Positions 26,138-38,059 of a stretch of DNA of 64,000 nt are shown here, in pieces. The position numbers and the translations under genes are program-made. Each line of letters begins with the position of its first letter. Positions within the stretch are counted from its first letter, which is position 1. Under the pieces are notes generated by a model. The model saw nothing but the letters and a program-made list of their open reading frames with translations. It ran no database searches and was not told where the DNA came from. The DNA lies in the NCBI RefSeq assembly GCF_002878395.1, contig NC_061115.1, positions 149,048,747-149,112,746 on the forward strand. Reading direction: 5' to 3'. This stretch comes from Capsicum annuum. Its lineage: Eukaryota > Streptophyta > Magnoliopsida > Solanales > Solanaceae.

Positions 26138-27065
26138 ATGGCTGAGGATCCACCAACCCACAGGACAGTTTGGGAAGTGGCAATCCCACTTGCAACTAAT
26201 TTGACCTCCGTTATTCAAAAATCAACTCCTAGAGGTAGATTTGAACTACAACAGAACATGGTGTAGCTCTTGATCAGAAGTGGACAGTTTACCGCACTTT
26301 CACATAAATATCCACAAGTCCACTTGCAGAACTTTTTGGAGATCAGTGACACATTCATCCCTATGGGTGTATCAACTGATTATATGAGGATAAAACTCTT
26401 CCCCTTTTCACTATTGGGGGATGCAAATAAGTGGTTGAATGTTGATTTGGCATATTCAATCACAACTTGGCATGACTTAGCCCAGAAGTTCCTCATCCAT
26501 TTTTTTCCATCTAGCAAGACTGTGAGACTTCGCAATAAGATTGTGAGCTTCAAATAAAGGCCAGATGAAAACCTGTATCATGCTTATGAGATTCAAAGCT
26601 CTTCTCCAGGACTATCCAAATCATTAGCAGTCCAATGAGGTACTATCTCATGCCTTTGTTGAGGCACTTGGCTATAACACAAAAATTTTGCTAGATTCAG
26701 CTGCAGGTGGACAAGTATTGGATAAGATATATGATAAGATACAAACCTTATTGAACCAAATTGCATAAGGAAATTTGAATTGGCAGCAATCATAGGCTCA
26801 GGTAAATATAGTGCAGTAGACTCCAACTAGGTATGAGGTATGTGGTAACGATGGGTACTCTGTAGATATGTATGGTGCAAATCCTAAATCATTCAATTTT
26901 ATGGGCAATACTAAAAGGACAAATTATAGTAATGCCTATAATCAAAAGTGGAAGACTCAGCCACTCTATCCTTGGAACAACAACCAGTAATAGCAGCAGT
27001 TTCAGCAACAGCAAAACTCACAGGCCAGTAACATAGAAGAGATGTTAAAGAGCATAGTGAAGACT
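26138..27065 (+). pseudogene. gag-like pseudogene of Athila-like element
   Basis: The start is ATG at 26138 (MAEDPPTHRTVWEV). An in-frame TAG at 26264 stands where relatives have Gln (NMV-stop-LL). The retrotransposon gag core follows (HLQNFLEISDTFIPMGVS, LFPFSLLGDANKWLN, ITTWHDLAQKFLIHFFPS). A second stop (TAA, likely from CAA) is near 26555, then frameshifts, and last a Gln-rich tail near 26980-27030 (YPWNNNQ, QQFQQQQNSQ). The role would be capsid formation. No protease or pol follows: within about 60 bp the sequence is non-coding. Identity is from recall of plant gag proteins of this type. Confidence 0.75.
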
Positions 27066-28768
27066 AAGTATGGGGTCCCTAGAACCTCATTATGTATGAA
27101 TATGCTAATATCTAGGCCTAGAGGCCTCAGAGAGTATTTCTATTTCTAATTTTAATTTTACTTTGGGGACAACGTAGATTTTTAAGTATGGGATAGGGAA
27201 ATTCCCACTATTTTAAGTGAAGTGATGTTGTAGCATCGGTCTTGAGTCTTAGTTATTTTTCTAGTTTATGGATAAATTTGAAAAAAAATTACAAAATATT
27301 TTCTCTTTTTAGTTTTTAGTTATTTGGGTCATTCTAGTAGGTGAACACTTCAACCACCCTGTGGTTATTCTTTTTGGTTCTTTTTCACAAGGGCGCCCCT
27401 TGAACCCAGTATCATTTTTATTGTTTAGGAGTAATTTTAAAATTTTTCTGATTAGGTAAGCGAGATTTTCTTGTTGGTGGTATATATGATTACATGATGC
27501 AAGTTATTTAAATATAAAGAGCATGTTGATTGTGTGAATTACTGCTTTTGAGACTCCTAAGCTCTAGTTTATATCTCTTGTGTGTTGTTAGATTAATGTT
27601 GAATTCATGCTATTGTTGGTTGAGAGTCTATGATGATCCTACTTGAGTCGAGAATGTGCCATGTATAAGTAAGGTTGTTGTGTATTCCTTGTTGCATGTA
27701 ATATCTAGAACGTTCCTGGTGTGTGCAAAGCAAAATAAAGAGTATGGGTTTAGGAGATGACATAGGAATTTCTTTGATAGTCATGTTTCATACCCCTTTT
27801 AATCTACCATTATGCATAATCCTAGTTAGCCCTAATGAGCCTTTAGCTTCTTTTCTTTGGTAGCCTCATACCTGTATCCGCTTTTTGATTGACCTTAATT
27901 TGATCCAAAGCTCCTACGCACTTTATTAAAAAATTAAGGAAGTTAAGGAGTTTGAAAAATAAAAGAAGAAAAAGTGAAAGTGAAGCCCCCAAGAAATATC
28001 TATTGGTGTTGAAAATTGATATGTCCGGTGGTTGGGAGTTGGGTTATGAAAAAAATAAAGATCATTCAAAATTGAATAATGTGTGCAGAAATAACACTAT
28101 CACCACATTGTATATGGATTAGTTTAATGAGATGGGGCAAAACAAAAGATATGGGTAGATAGAAGTAGTGGAAATTATTTGTTAATATAGAGATCTTAAT
28201 GTTCTTGTAATGTATTAAAGATCTTAGGGAGATAGCCACTATTACTCGTAATTATAGTTCCTACCCATCCCTTATCCTATATTACAACCCTTAAAGACCT
28301 ACTTGATCCTGAGCCTTAGCATTCTAATATTAGCAGAGCACTAAACTAAGGGCAAGCCTATGGATTATCTTATGTAACTTGTGAATACTTTGAGAGAGTG
28401 AGCCTAATTTGATTTTTGTACCCATTTTGTGATAAACTGCATCTATGTGAGTGAGCATGGGTAACTCTCTTATGGTGAGGGCACATGTTTGATGATAGTT
28501 GGGTGATTTGTATGATGTCTTTGATTGAGAAATATGTATGAGTTTTCCAACTTGGTGAGTCAATTCTTGAGGCTGAGATATTTTGGAGTAGTGTTCATGA
28601 GCTTTCAATCATGTATAACATGCTTAGTGTAAGGACTTGAATTCTTTATAGTCATTATAGTACTAGCTTGAGTGTCTTTCTTGTAGTAGAAGTGTGGAGT
28701 CTTCTCTGATCATGATTCTTAGAGTAAAGAGTTGTTCGAGGATGAACAAGGCATTAAATGTAGGGTGA
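27066..28768 (+). other. non-coding internal region of Athila-like element
   Basis: No pol-like frames on either strand. The words TTTTAAGTATGGGATAGGG (about 27180) and GAACAAGGCATTAAATGTA (about 28745) look like decayed polypurine-tract surroundings. This suggests that the pol region was lost between two such sites or never existed in this lineage. Confidence 0.55.
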
Positions 28769-30155
28769 TGATCTGAGGTGGATTTATGCACCTCAGTGTT
28801 ATTATTTGTGCATATTTAGCCTTGTTTTAAGGACTTTTTGCATGATTAATGTGTTTTTAATGATATAATTGATATATAAGTGTTAAATAACTTTATTACA
28901 ATGTTTAAGGCGTGTTTCAAACAAGTTTGGATTCAATTTTGTCACTTAGAGTTTAGACGAGAAAACTAGTATTACTAGCTTGAGCTATGTGTTGTATTAG
29001 TTGATCTCGATGGATTATAGTGTGCGTAATGAGTTGCTAAGGATATGATTGTGTAATTATGAGTGTAATAACTTATTTATAGTGTTTAAGGATCACTTGA
29101 GACAATCCAAGAGTCAAAACTAAATTAAAGATCAAAAGGACAAAAATAGTATTCTTGGCTTAAGATTCTAGTTCATCGTCTTGAATTGTACGTTGTTTTG
29201 AGCTCTAATACGTGGTGTTTGATGATATAGGATACTTTTTTAGTTTATAATGATTATATATGGATGATATAAAATCTTTAATTCAAGTAAAAACATCACC
29301 ACAAAACTTGGAATGGATGGACAAAAGCACGGGACAAGATTTGATCAAAAACAGACGTTTTGGAGTCATTGGCGTGCCACGAACCTTAGAGACCGCTTTC
29401 GGTTTTGTCCCACACACTTGGGGGAATAATAGGAACCCTAATACATTTTATCACCATGATATTGTCGTTCCACATTCCATAGGCACCACGTTAAGGTCCT
29501 ACATGTTGGTGTGTCAAAATCGGCAGCTTAGGCCATCCTATAAATAGGACCCTTCAACATTATGCTACACACCTTGGACGGCCTTGAAACTTTGAGGGAC
29601 GATTTAAAACACTTAAATTAGGGTTTTTATTCCATTAATTTGGTTTGTTTATTGATTTTAACATGTATTCTAACACTGTCCTTACGGTTATGTCCATGAG
29701 CGGCTAAACACCCTTTTCCGGGGTTAAGGCCAAAAACATAATTACTTTTGTTATGAATTAACTTGGTTTAGATTATTTATCATATTTGGTTGTTTATTTA
29801 TCCTTGTTATCACTATTTTAAGGATTCACAACCCTTATAATACATCCATAGTCATCTTTTAACCCCAAAATGAGGACATGAGGATACTACGTGGGGATAA
29901 ATAGAATAGGATTGTAATCTTCTACAGAACGAAACTATAATTTGCATTTAGGATAGAAATATACATGCGTTACCTATTTGATTCACTTACGGTATGAAAT
30001 ATGAATGCATTTAACTTAGTTCTCACGTACCCGCTCAATGATGTAGTTGTGGCTCTAAGTTAGGTAGGTGGTTAGAGGCTCGAAATATCGTGATCATAAT
30101 ATCAACCCCGTGAATAAACAACTAAGATAAGTAACATAACCACAATGAACCGACG
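28769..30155 (+). repeat. 3' LTR of Athila-like element, truncated
   Basis: Matches 24224 onward up to CGTGAAT(A/C)AACAA and AGATAAGTAACA, then diverges at about 30148-30155. The missing end is the part found at about 25600-25872 in the 5' LTR. Confidence 0.78.
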
Positions 30156-31953
30156 AACCAAGCCAATCTACCAAACTTTGCACAGGAAAAGTATAAGTAT
30201 CTCTGTTGCCTGCATTGCATGGGGATACAGTATCCAGAGACGGTTAGTGAGTTGAGCACTAGTATTTAAATCAGGGGTAGAGGGTAAAATAATGCCATGG
30301 ATTATAATTCAAAACTAGTCCAAAATCCAATACACATAATTAAACACAAATACTTATATATCACGTGTCGGGGTAGGAACAAGGCTTAGCATGCACTGTA
30401 AAAGTTTAGCCTGATTTATGTAGCTCAACCGTCATAACATAAGAAGGCACCCACGGGATATATGGGCCGATCTCTCCCTAAGATGGAAGGGCTTCAGTGC
30501 ATATGGCCACACGAACCAGAAGGTATACATATGCACTATGGGGACTCGAACCTCCTGGAATATCAAGGTGACACAAGCACCTAATGATGTAATATAATAT
30601 GGAGGACTCGAACCTCCCAATCATATAATAGTAATAAAAGGGACTCGAGCCACCCGGTCGTGTAGACCCCCATATCGGCAACTATGGTTTTTGGTATTGG
30701 TCCCTCGAGACCTCCACTTTTATGAATCAACTACACAATCCTCATTAAATTCCAATTAAATTATTTATCACACATTCCCATTCATTGAACCATGATACAC
30801 ATTTAGGCATACATTGTTAGTATCGTCATACCAACTACACTTGCAAGGTAACATCAACATGCCAAAATAATTTCATTATTTTGGGGAAATTCACAGCCTC
30901 TTTGGTTCAATTATGCATTAACTTGGGGAATTACACAACCATATAAGGTTCAATTCAAAATCATTATGCTTTATCAACTTTTCAAATTGTGCAATAGTTC
31001 AAGAGTATTTCAATATACATACTTTTTATATTCAAAACCAATTTCACAATATAGGGTTGAGTTCATTACCACTTCAAAAGTCACAAGTTGGGGGAAATCA
31101 TAATCCCCTAGTTTATTCATCATACCCATGTACCCCACCAGTTCAAAACCATAATCAAAGCATGAACAATCATATATAAACCATGGAAAACATTATTCAA
31201 AAACAAACATTCAAAAACCTCAATCCATGTTTCAAAACCATCATCAATACCATATGAACAAACCTTAAAACATATGCTTTTAACAAATTATCAATTAGGG
31301 AAGAGTAACAAACCTGAAATACCAAGTTTCACAGAAAGAATTCAACCATCGATCCCTTGGATGACCTACTTCTTGGATACCCTAAGTATCTTGCTTGAGA
31401 GAATTTGAGAGAGTTATAGGAGTATTTAATAATGTTATGAAAGAGAAATACCCTCTTGAGTGCTTTATGAACGTGGAGTTTTAATTGCATAAGAAGAAAA
31501 AATGTCTAAAGTGCCCTCAAATTAAAAGCTAAAATTTAGTCATCAGTGTTTATGGGTCACTATACGACTCGTAGGGATTCATCATGAGTCGTCACCATAA
31601 GTCATAGCCAAGACAGTTTTAAGGGCACACACATTGTTGACCCTATGACTCAACTAATACGACTCATAATGGGAGCCTACGACTCGTAGGGTCCAGTCGT
31701 AGTCAACACAAAAATCATTTGGGGTAAATACTGGACATCCTACGATTTGTACAAAATGACTCATAACGAGTCCTTACGACTCGTAGTGAGCAACTCATAC
31801 TCAGAACAAAACTTAGCCACACACATACTGTTTAGTTTATGATTTGAGTCCAACGACTCGTCAAGAATCCCTACGACTCGTATGGTAAGTCGTAGTCAGA
31901 CAGTGAGGATAAAATTTCAAAAATTCTCAGAGATCAACACCTAGGGTGTTTCA
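30156..31953 (-). repeat. chromovirus solo LTR, main part
   Basis: Read on the minus strand the LTR begins TGAAACACCCTAGGTG at 31953, which fits the TGTAACACCC start of solanaceous Tekay LTRs. No internal region, PBS or polypurine tract adjoins it, so it is a solo LTR. A block at 31560-31900 contains repeated TACGACTCGTAG-type palindromes. A second block near 30530-30670 has repeated GGACTCGA(A/G)CC words. The overlapping frames at 30432-30681 are within the LTR. After 31953 the Ogre leader resumes (GTAGTTCGTTCAAATTGGAC, compare GTAGTTCATGATGTTTGACC near 23706). Confidence 0.65.
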
Positions 31954-33055
31954 GTAGTTCGTTCAAATTGGACAATTAAACAATAACTAATAGAATAGAC
32001 CACAGCTTAAAGGACAGGGCCAAAATAGATAATGAAAAATGCCAATAAAATCTTTTTTTGGGTTTTCAAATTGAAACTTCATATAAAAGTGGCACTAACA
32101 ACTACGAATGGAAAATCTTTCTGTATTTTCAAATAGAACTATTCAAAAATAAAACATCACCACAAATAAAATATTTTTTAAAAATTTTGACACAGAAAAA
32201 CATAAAGACACTGAAAAAGAAAATATGTTTGGTACTTTTATTATACAAAATAAAAATATATAAAACTCTTACCATATAAAAATCTTTTTTGAAATTTTCA
32301 AATTATGAATGAATGCTAATGAAAGATAAAGAAAATTATTTTTTGTTTTTTTTTTGGGTAGAATGCATGCAAAAGGTAAAAAATCTTTTTAAAATTTTTA
32401 TTGTGAAAAATAAAAGCCATAAAGAACTCATATAACATACGAAACACTTTTCTTTGACTCACTTTTATTTTTCTTTTCTCTCTTTTTTTTTTGAACTTTT
32501 CATAGCCTAAACACACTCTTTCGCTTAATTCTAGCACATGGTTCCCCAAATTAGTCAGTCAAATGATCTTGTTACCCTCAAAGATGCAACAATTATCATG
32601 TAGGGATGCTTTAGGGATGATTCTCCTACAAAGGACCAAGCAGATTCTGCTAAGTCTCAGCATGATGCAAATAAAAATGATCTAAAAGGCTGACCTAAGT
32701 TTGGTTCAACTAACAAATCTGTTCAAGGGAGTGTATGATCGATAGTGGTTGTGATTGCTTTCCACCTACTTTATACCAGTCGATGGCTCTCCCTCCTAAA
32801 ATAAAGATGACTCAATGAAAGGTCATGTACACAGCGTGTACTACAGGATTTGTTACAAAAGAAATGACTCGGGGCAATGCATATGATGACAGATATAAAG
32901 AGGTATAGATAAAGAAAGTTGTAAACACAGAACACATAGGCATCCAACAATGATAAAACGATAACACGGACAGTAACACAAACAAAATTTCTATGCACCT
33001 ATAGTATCAAACTAAGCCGATACAACTCAAAAATAAGCTCGAATTCTAAAAAAAA
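31954..33055 (-). other. Ogre 5' leader region
   Basis: This is the sequence between the solo LTR and the Ogre PBS. It contains A/T-rich blocks matching leader copies elsewhere (TTTTGGGTTTTCAAATTGAA near 32060, compare 11115 and 23865). The open frames here (32058-32279, 32316-32549, 32771-32998) show no family resemblance. Confidence 0.6.
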
Positions 33056-33072
33056 TCTCAACAGAGTAGCCA
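33056..33072 (-). promoter_or_regulatory. Ogre primer-binding site
   Basis: On the minus strand, directly after the 5' LTR, the sequence reads TGGCTACTCTGTTGAGA. It resembles TGGCGACTCTGCTGGGGA, the tRNA-Arg-type PBS that I recall for Ogre elements. Three of the differences are G-to-A or C-to-T type. Confidence 0.65.
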
Positions 33073-33076
33073 GGGC

Positions 33077-35100
33077 TATCATACCCCCTTTTTTATCAAT
33101 ACATAATTGATTTTAAGTTCAAAAAGGATTTTATTTATCAAAGTGACTAAAAATAAAAAATTTATTTCAAAAGAAAATTTACAATTAAATTTAGAGTCGC
33201 CACTTACCATAAATCAGGTGTACCCATTCACCTTTGAAAATCTTTTCTCAAAATGAGTTGTGACTCTTTAAAACTGATCCACGAATAGAGATTCCAATTA
33301 AGGAATTCTATTGATCGAAGGAAAGGTGTTAGGCCTCCCTCAGTCCCGTGGTTTGACCATAAGCTGCTTGGTGGAGTATATTGGTTAGTAGGATACTATA
33401 AAATGTATAAACCAACAAAACACATAACAAGAAAGCAAACAACCAAATAATCAAAATTCCAAAAATTAGTGTCCAACCCAATTAATACAAACCAAATGAA
33501 AAGAAGTGTTGAAATAAAAACCTAAACTAATCTAACTACCCTAAACTATGCTTTACCCGATGTCTCGGGCCTTGATCATGAACCTCCTTCAAAGACAAAA
33601 TATGTTGGGGCATTCCACGGTGAATATATACAGTTTTTCTCGGGGCATTTCCTAGCCAAATGAGTACAATTAATTCAAATGTGATAAAACAAAAATCACT
33701 CAACAAACATTCAATAATCCACAATTTCTAAAATTTGCTTACCCAACCTACCATTTACCTACCATGGCCTAATCATGATACTACCAAGTTCAATAAAATT
33801 AATGTTCATTCCAAATTAAACAATAACTAATAAATCAATCAAGCCAATCGTATTTACTTGTATCAAGGTCAATCCCTCCCCGAATTTCATTCTCAGTCAA
33901 TGATTAACTAATTCTTCGGCTATCAATTCAATTTTTCTCTTTTTAATTTGCAAAATTTGAATCAAGCATCAACCACATACACACAACAAAGATTCAAGCA
34001 TGTTAAGCACACAAATCATTCACACCCACAAAAACAATTAATTTCCAGATAAAATAAAGAATGAGAGGAGAAATAGACCTCAAATTTAAGTTTTTTAGGA
34101 GTAATTTCCCCTTTCGACTAGAACCACGATCCAAATCTCAGACCGAACCTCAACAAAATGGCCAAATCCAATTTTGATATACACCCTTTACTATTTCTTA
34201 TCAAAATCAAACCAAAATCACAAAACAAATAAGACTTTTACCTATTACATGTCATTTTTTGATGTTTTCAATGGATATTAGCCAGAAAAGGGAACGGGGG
34301 TGGCCGTTGGATGTGATTTGGTCAGAAAATTAAAGGAAGGGGTGGAGATGATAGTCGTCGGTGGGAATATGATAGGTTTGAGATGATGGGCATTTTTCGA
34401 TGGGTTTCTAGCAAATTTCTGTCGTAAAAGTAATCAGTGGGCGATTTCGATAAGGATTTGGCTAAAAAATCTAGACACAACACCTGTTTTTCACTCTCCG
34501 TTCACCCTTTCTTCGCTCTCTCTCATTTTCTCTCTCAAATCTCCATCCTCACTCTTTTCTCGCTCACTCTTTCTCAAACTCCCTCCGTTCTCTCGCTAAT
34601 TTATTGTTCACATCAAATTTCTTTTATCTCTCATTGTTCATCATTTTTCTCTATTTTCCCTCTTTTTTCCTCTCCTATTTTTCACTGTGTATGGTTTTTC
34701 ATGTTCTCCCATAATTCTCATTATTTTCTCCCTGTCTATGTTGTTGTTAAGTCTATGAAAAAGGAAGAGTATTTTTTGGGATCTATTCTGTGAGAGTGTG
34801 CGTATAATGTGAGTATATATGAGATTCCCCAGTGCGTGTTATTGTTAATAGGGAGTGTGTGAGTCTCTTTTTTTCCTCTAAATTTTGTTAGTATTTGGTA
34901 TGGTGAGAATGGGTGAAAAATGTGAGTTTGTGAAGGGTGGGGTAGGGGTTTGGGTAGAGTGAGGAGGTTGTTATTTTTCGTTGTGGACTTGTTATTTTGT
35001 TTTTTGTGGAGGGATTTATATCAAATAGGATGGGGTGTGTGGTAAGGTGAGAAAAATAGGTAAAATTGACTTTGGAGAGGGTTAAATTTACGTGTCTACA
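33077..35100 (-). repeat. 5' LTR of the Ogre element
   Basis: Full-length partner of 1254-3257, about 2024 bp. On the minus strand it begins TGTAGACACGTAAATTT and ends at GGGGTATGATA. The frame 34437-34793 lies in the pyrimidine-rich part and is not a gene. Confidence 0.86.
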
Positions 35101-35118
35101 TTTTCTATAACAGAAATT

Positions 35119-36303
35119 TGTTAGACTCGAATTGAGAGGGTGCCATGTAGAAGCTTAAAATTTGTAAATCAAGACAATGATAATGTATATGACAATGAAA
35201 AAGAAACACTAAAAACATATTATTAATGTAGTTTGGTCAAACGACCTACCTATTAAAATAAATATTGAAAAATGTAAGACCTATTGGAAGAAATCTCCCC
35301 CTACACAAGACTCTTTGAAGATTACATTGTGGATGTTACTATGTTGTTGTATGAGAAGAGGGGTCTTCTATTTATAGAGTTTTAATATCTTTCCTTCAAG
35401 AAAAAGGTTAGCCAAATATGAAAAAAAAAATTATATTTTTCTTTCAGGAAAAGTAAAAGTAATTATGGCATTACTTTTTTTTTTCTTCTAAGAAAAATAA
35501 AACTTAAATTTGATAAGAAAATCAGGGCAAAACCCCTAACAAATCTCTCCTTTTTGTCTTGATTTTCTTGACATAACTTGATCTACCTTCTTCGCATGCA
35601 TGATCTTTGTTCTTCACATAATCTTCATCACTGTTGTGTGTCATGATTAAAAATAAAATTTAAAATATTATGGTTAAAAGTGGATCAAAAATAAATATTT
35701 TTTTATTTTTAAAGATGCAGCAACATGTTGAAATATGTTTAAAACTTCTTCTCCACATGTAGCTTGACCAAATCGTTATTTTTGTCTAACTGGTTGCAAC
35801 TTGATTTGAAATCGTTTTGAACCTATCCTTAATCTCATTTCACCAAATCATTATATTTTTGAACTGTAGGCTCTGATACCACTTGTTGGGTTCGAAATTA
35901 AGAGGGCATCATGTTGAAGCTTAAAGTTTGCAAATCAAGATAGTGATAATTCAGATGACAACAAAAAATAAATAATAAAAACACATTATTAATATGATTT
36001 GGTCGAAAGACCTACATATCAAAAATAATATTGAAAAACTTAAAACCTATTGAGAGAAATTCACCCTAAACAAGACTCTTAGAAGAATATATTGTGGATG
36101 CTATTGTGTTGTTGTATGAGAAGAAGGATCTTCTATTTATACAGTTCCAAAACCTTTACTCCAAGAAAGAGATTAGTCAAATATGAAAATAAATTATATT
36201 TTTCTTTCAGGAAAAATAAAAGTGTTTATGATATTACTTTTATTTTTCTTCTAAAAAAATAAAATTTAAATTTGGTAAGAAATTCAGCACAAAAATCCTA
36301 ACA
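35119..36303 (-). mobile_element. TRIM (miniature LTR retrotransposon), complete
   Basis: Two direct LTRs (35119-35541 and 35884-36303, about 420 bp) both start TGTT and end CTAACA on the plus strand. The minus-strand PBS TGGTATCAGAGC lies at 35870-35881 and a purine-rich tract (AAAAAGGAGAGAT on the minus strand) at 35542-35556. The internal region is only about 340 bp and non-coding. The target duplication AAATT is exact at 35114-35118 and 36304-36308. All structural parts of a TRIM are present, so it depends on proteins from other elements. It inserted 18 bp from the Ogre end. Confidence 0.9.
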
Positions 36304-37150
36304 AAATTTGAATTAGTTGGCATAGTAGTGGGGCCATGATTTTTACTAAAGGATTCAAAATATAAAGAGGTAAACACATAAAGATTTATATTTATATATA
36401 TATAAAGACTAATATATATATATAATATATTAAAAGTGTGAAGACCCTTAGAAAAGTGATTTGAACAGTTTGCCCTTCATTAAAAGACTCTATAATAGAC
36501 AAAATCGTCTTTATACTATTTTCTTAAATAATTATCATTTAATTATTAAAATACAACAATTGAAATTCAAATAATGTCATAAATGCTATAATTTTATTTT
36601 AAGTAAAACTTTAGGCGTCAAAGCATTGTTAGAATGATATTAATGTTAGGTGTAAAGTGTAGGACTTTTTTAAGGTTTACGATTTGATTGTTTTCCAAAA
36701 TTAGTAGACCCAACTATTAATGCCATAGTAGAAGTCTTGAAATACTAGGTTAATATATTAAATTTAACTAAAAAAAAAAATCTACCATAAATATTTTTTA
36801 CTTTTTAAGGTAAATTCTTTCGAAAGAGGTTTTCGTCTTCTATAAATTAAGGATTTTTATTCTTACAATATTATAATGACATTTATAACGTCGTTTTCTC
36901 TGTTTTTTGCATAGTAAATAGTTATGCTCCTATTTTTCGCATCGTAGAACACTTATGGGTTCTAATCAACTAATGCTTGGGTCGATCAACTCTAACTATT
37001 TTTTTCTATTTTATTTTTGCAGCGTTTGGTCATCTCAGACAAGTATAATTTTTTTATAATTTTTTATTTTATTATTTCATTTAATTTTTATTATTATTTT
37101 AATTGATGATCTATCGGAAATAACTCTTAGTAATAAAAGGTTAGGAGTAA
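36304..37150. other. AT-rich region, possible Helitron 5' end
   Basis: No gene. Near 36405-36470 a TATATATAATATATTAAAAG stretch is followed by GTGTGAAGACCCTTAGAAAA. This resembles plant Helitron 5' ends, but the diagnostic TC start is not clear. A short exon-like piece flanked by TTTTGCAG and GTATAATT is at about 37022-37041. Confidence 0.35.
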
Positions 37151-37151
37151 G

Positions 37152-38059
37152 TTGTGTACATATATATTATTGTTACAGATATTAGATGTGCTTGAAGATC
37201 CTACAATGAACATCGACCTACCTCCAATAATGAAAAAGCAAGCATCTCACTTATTTTTCTTTACTACTTGTGCTCTCAATCGATAAATACTTATTGTTTG
37301 TAGAATTATGTAATCATACTTATTTGTTGTTTTGATTTGTTGTGGTTTTATTTTTTCTATGATTTTACTTGTTTGAATTTATGTCTTGGATTTGATGGTT
37401 TGATTTGTGTCATTTCTTTAATTTTCTAAGAGTTTTCTCTTAATTTATGGTAAATCATCGCTTTTTTAAGGAAAATATACTTTTGAGAAAATATATTTTT
37501 AGAAGTCAGAAATTGTAAAAAAAAAAAAATCTTAACATAACTCTAATATTTAAGACTTTAAATCAACACAAACTTTACCGTATATAAATTGTATTAAAGT
37601 GACAATTGTGTACATATATATTATTGATACAGATATTAGATGTGCTTGAAGATCCTACAATAAACATCGACCTACCTCCAATAATGAAAAAGCGAGCATC
37701 TCGCTTCTTTTTCTTTACTACTTGTGCTCTCAATCGATAAATACTTATTGTTTGTAGAATGATGTAATCATACTTATTTGTTATTTTGATTTGTTGTGGT
37801 TTTATTTTTTCTATGATTTTACTTGTTTGAATTTATGTCTTGGATTTTATGGTTTGATTTGTGTCATTCCTTTAATTTTCTAAGATTTTTCTCTTAATTT
37901 ATGGTAAATCGTCGCTTTTTTAAGGAAAAAATACTTTTGAGAAAATATATATTTAGAAGTCAGAAATTGTAAAAAAAAAAATCTTAACATAACTCTAATA
38001 TTTAAGACTAAATCAACACAAACTTTACCTTATATAAATTGTATTAAAGTGACAATCTT
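37152..38059 (+). repeat. tandem duplication of about 455 bp with an exon-like frame
   Basis: Two near-identical copies, 37152 to about 37606 and 37607 to 38059, start at TTGTGTACATATATATTATT and end at GTATTAAAGTGACAAT. Each contains, after a TACAG that could be a splice acceptor, a frame reading ILDVLEDPTMNIDLPPIMKK and ending TTCALNR-stop. I do not recognise the protein. The second copy has a few substitutions (Q to R, H to R). It could be the last exon of a captured gene, doubled by unequal exchange. Confidence 0.8.

Larger units (their letters stand above)
24224..30155 (+). mobile_element. Athila-like gypsy element, gag only, 3' LTR truncated
   Basis: Direct LTRs start with the same word, TGATCTGAGG, at 24224 and 28769. 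The internal part has a decayed PBS, one gag-like region and about 1.7 kb of non-coding DNA. Pol is absent. The second LTR stops matching the first at about 30148-30155, so the last 270 bp or so are lost. It sits inside the chromovirus solo LTR. The clade is inferred from the PBS form (TGGC, GTTG, GGG spacing) and the gag sequence. Confidence 0.75.
1254..35100 (-). mobile_element. Ogre/Tat-type LTR retrotransposon, pol-less, with nested insertions
   Basis: A pair of direct 2.0-kb LTRs (1254-3257 and 33077-35100) encloses the region. The 5-bp sequence TTTTC is found exactly at 1249-1253 and 35101-35105, as expected of a target-site duplication. Read on the minus strand the order is 5' LTR, primer-binding site, leader, gag copy B, a 3' region, gag copy A, a 3' region, minisatellites, polypurine tract and 3' LTR. 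The LTR start (TGTAGACACGTAAATTT on the minus strand), the PBS form and the gag sequence fit my knowledge of solanaceous Ogre elements. No reverse transcriptase, RNase H or integrase was recognised, so the copy is non-autonomous. About 17 kb of its length is later insertions (14068-23530 and 24084-31953). Element boundaries are seen directly; the family name is from recall. Confidence 0.85.

Noticed and set aside
29260..29547. 95-residue frame resembling 24763-24954
   Set aside because: Both are LTR sequence of the Athila-like element; similarity is due to the LTR pair.
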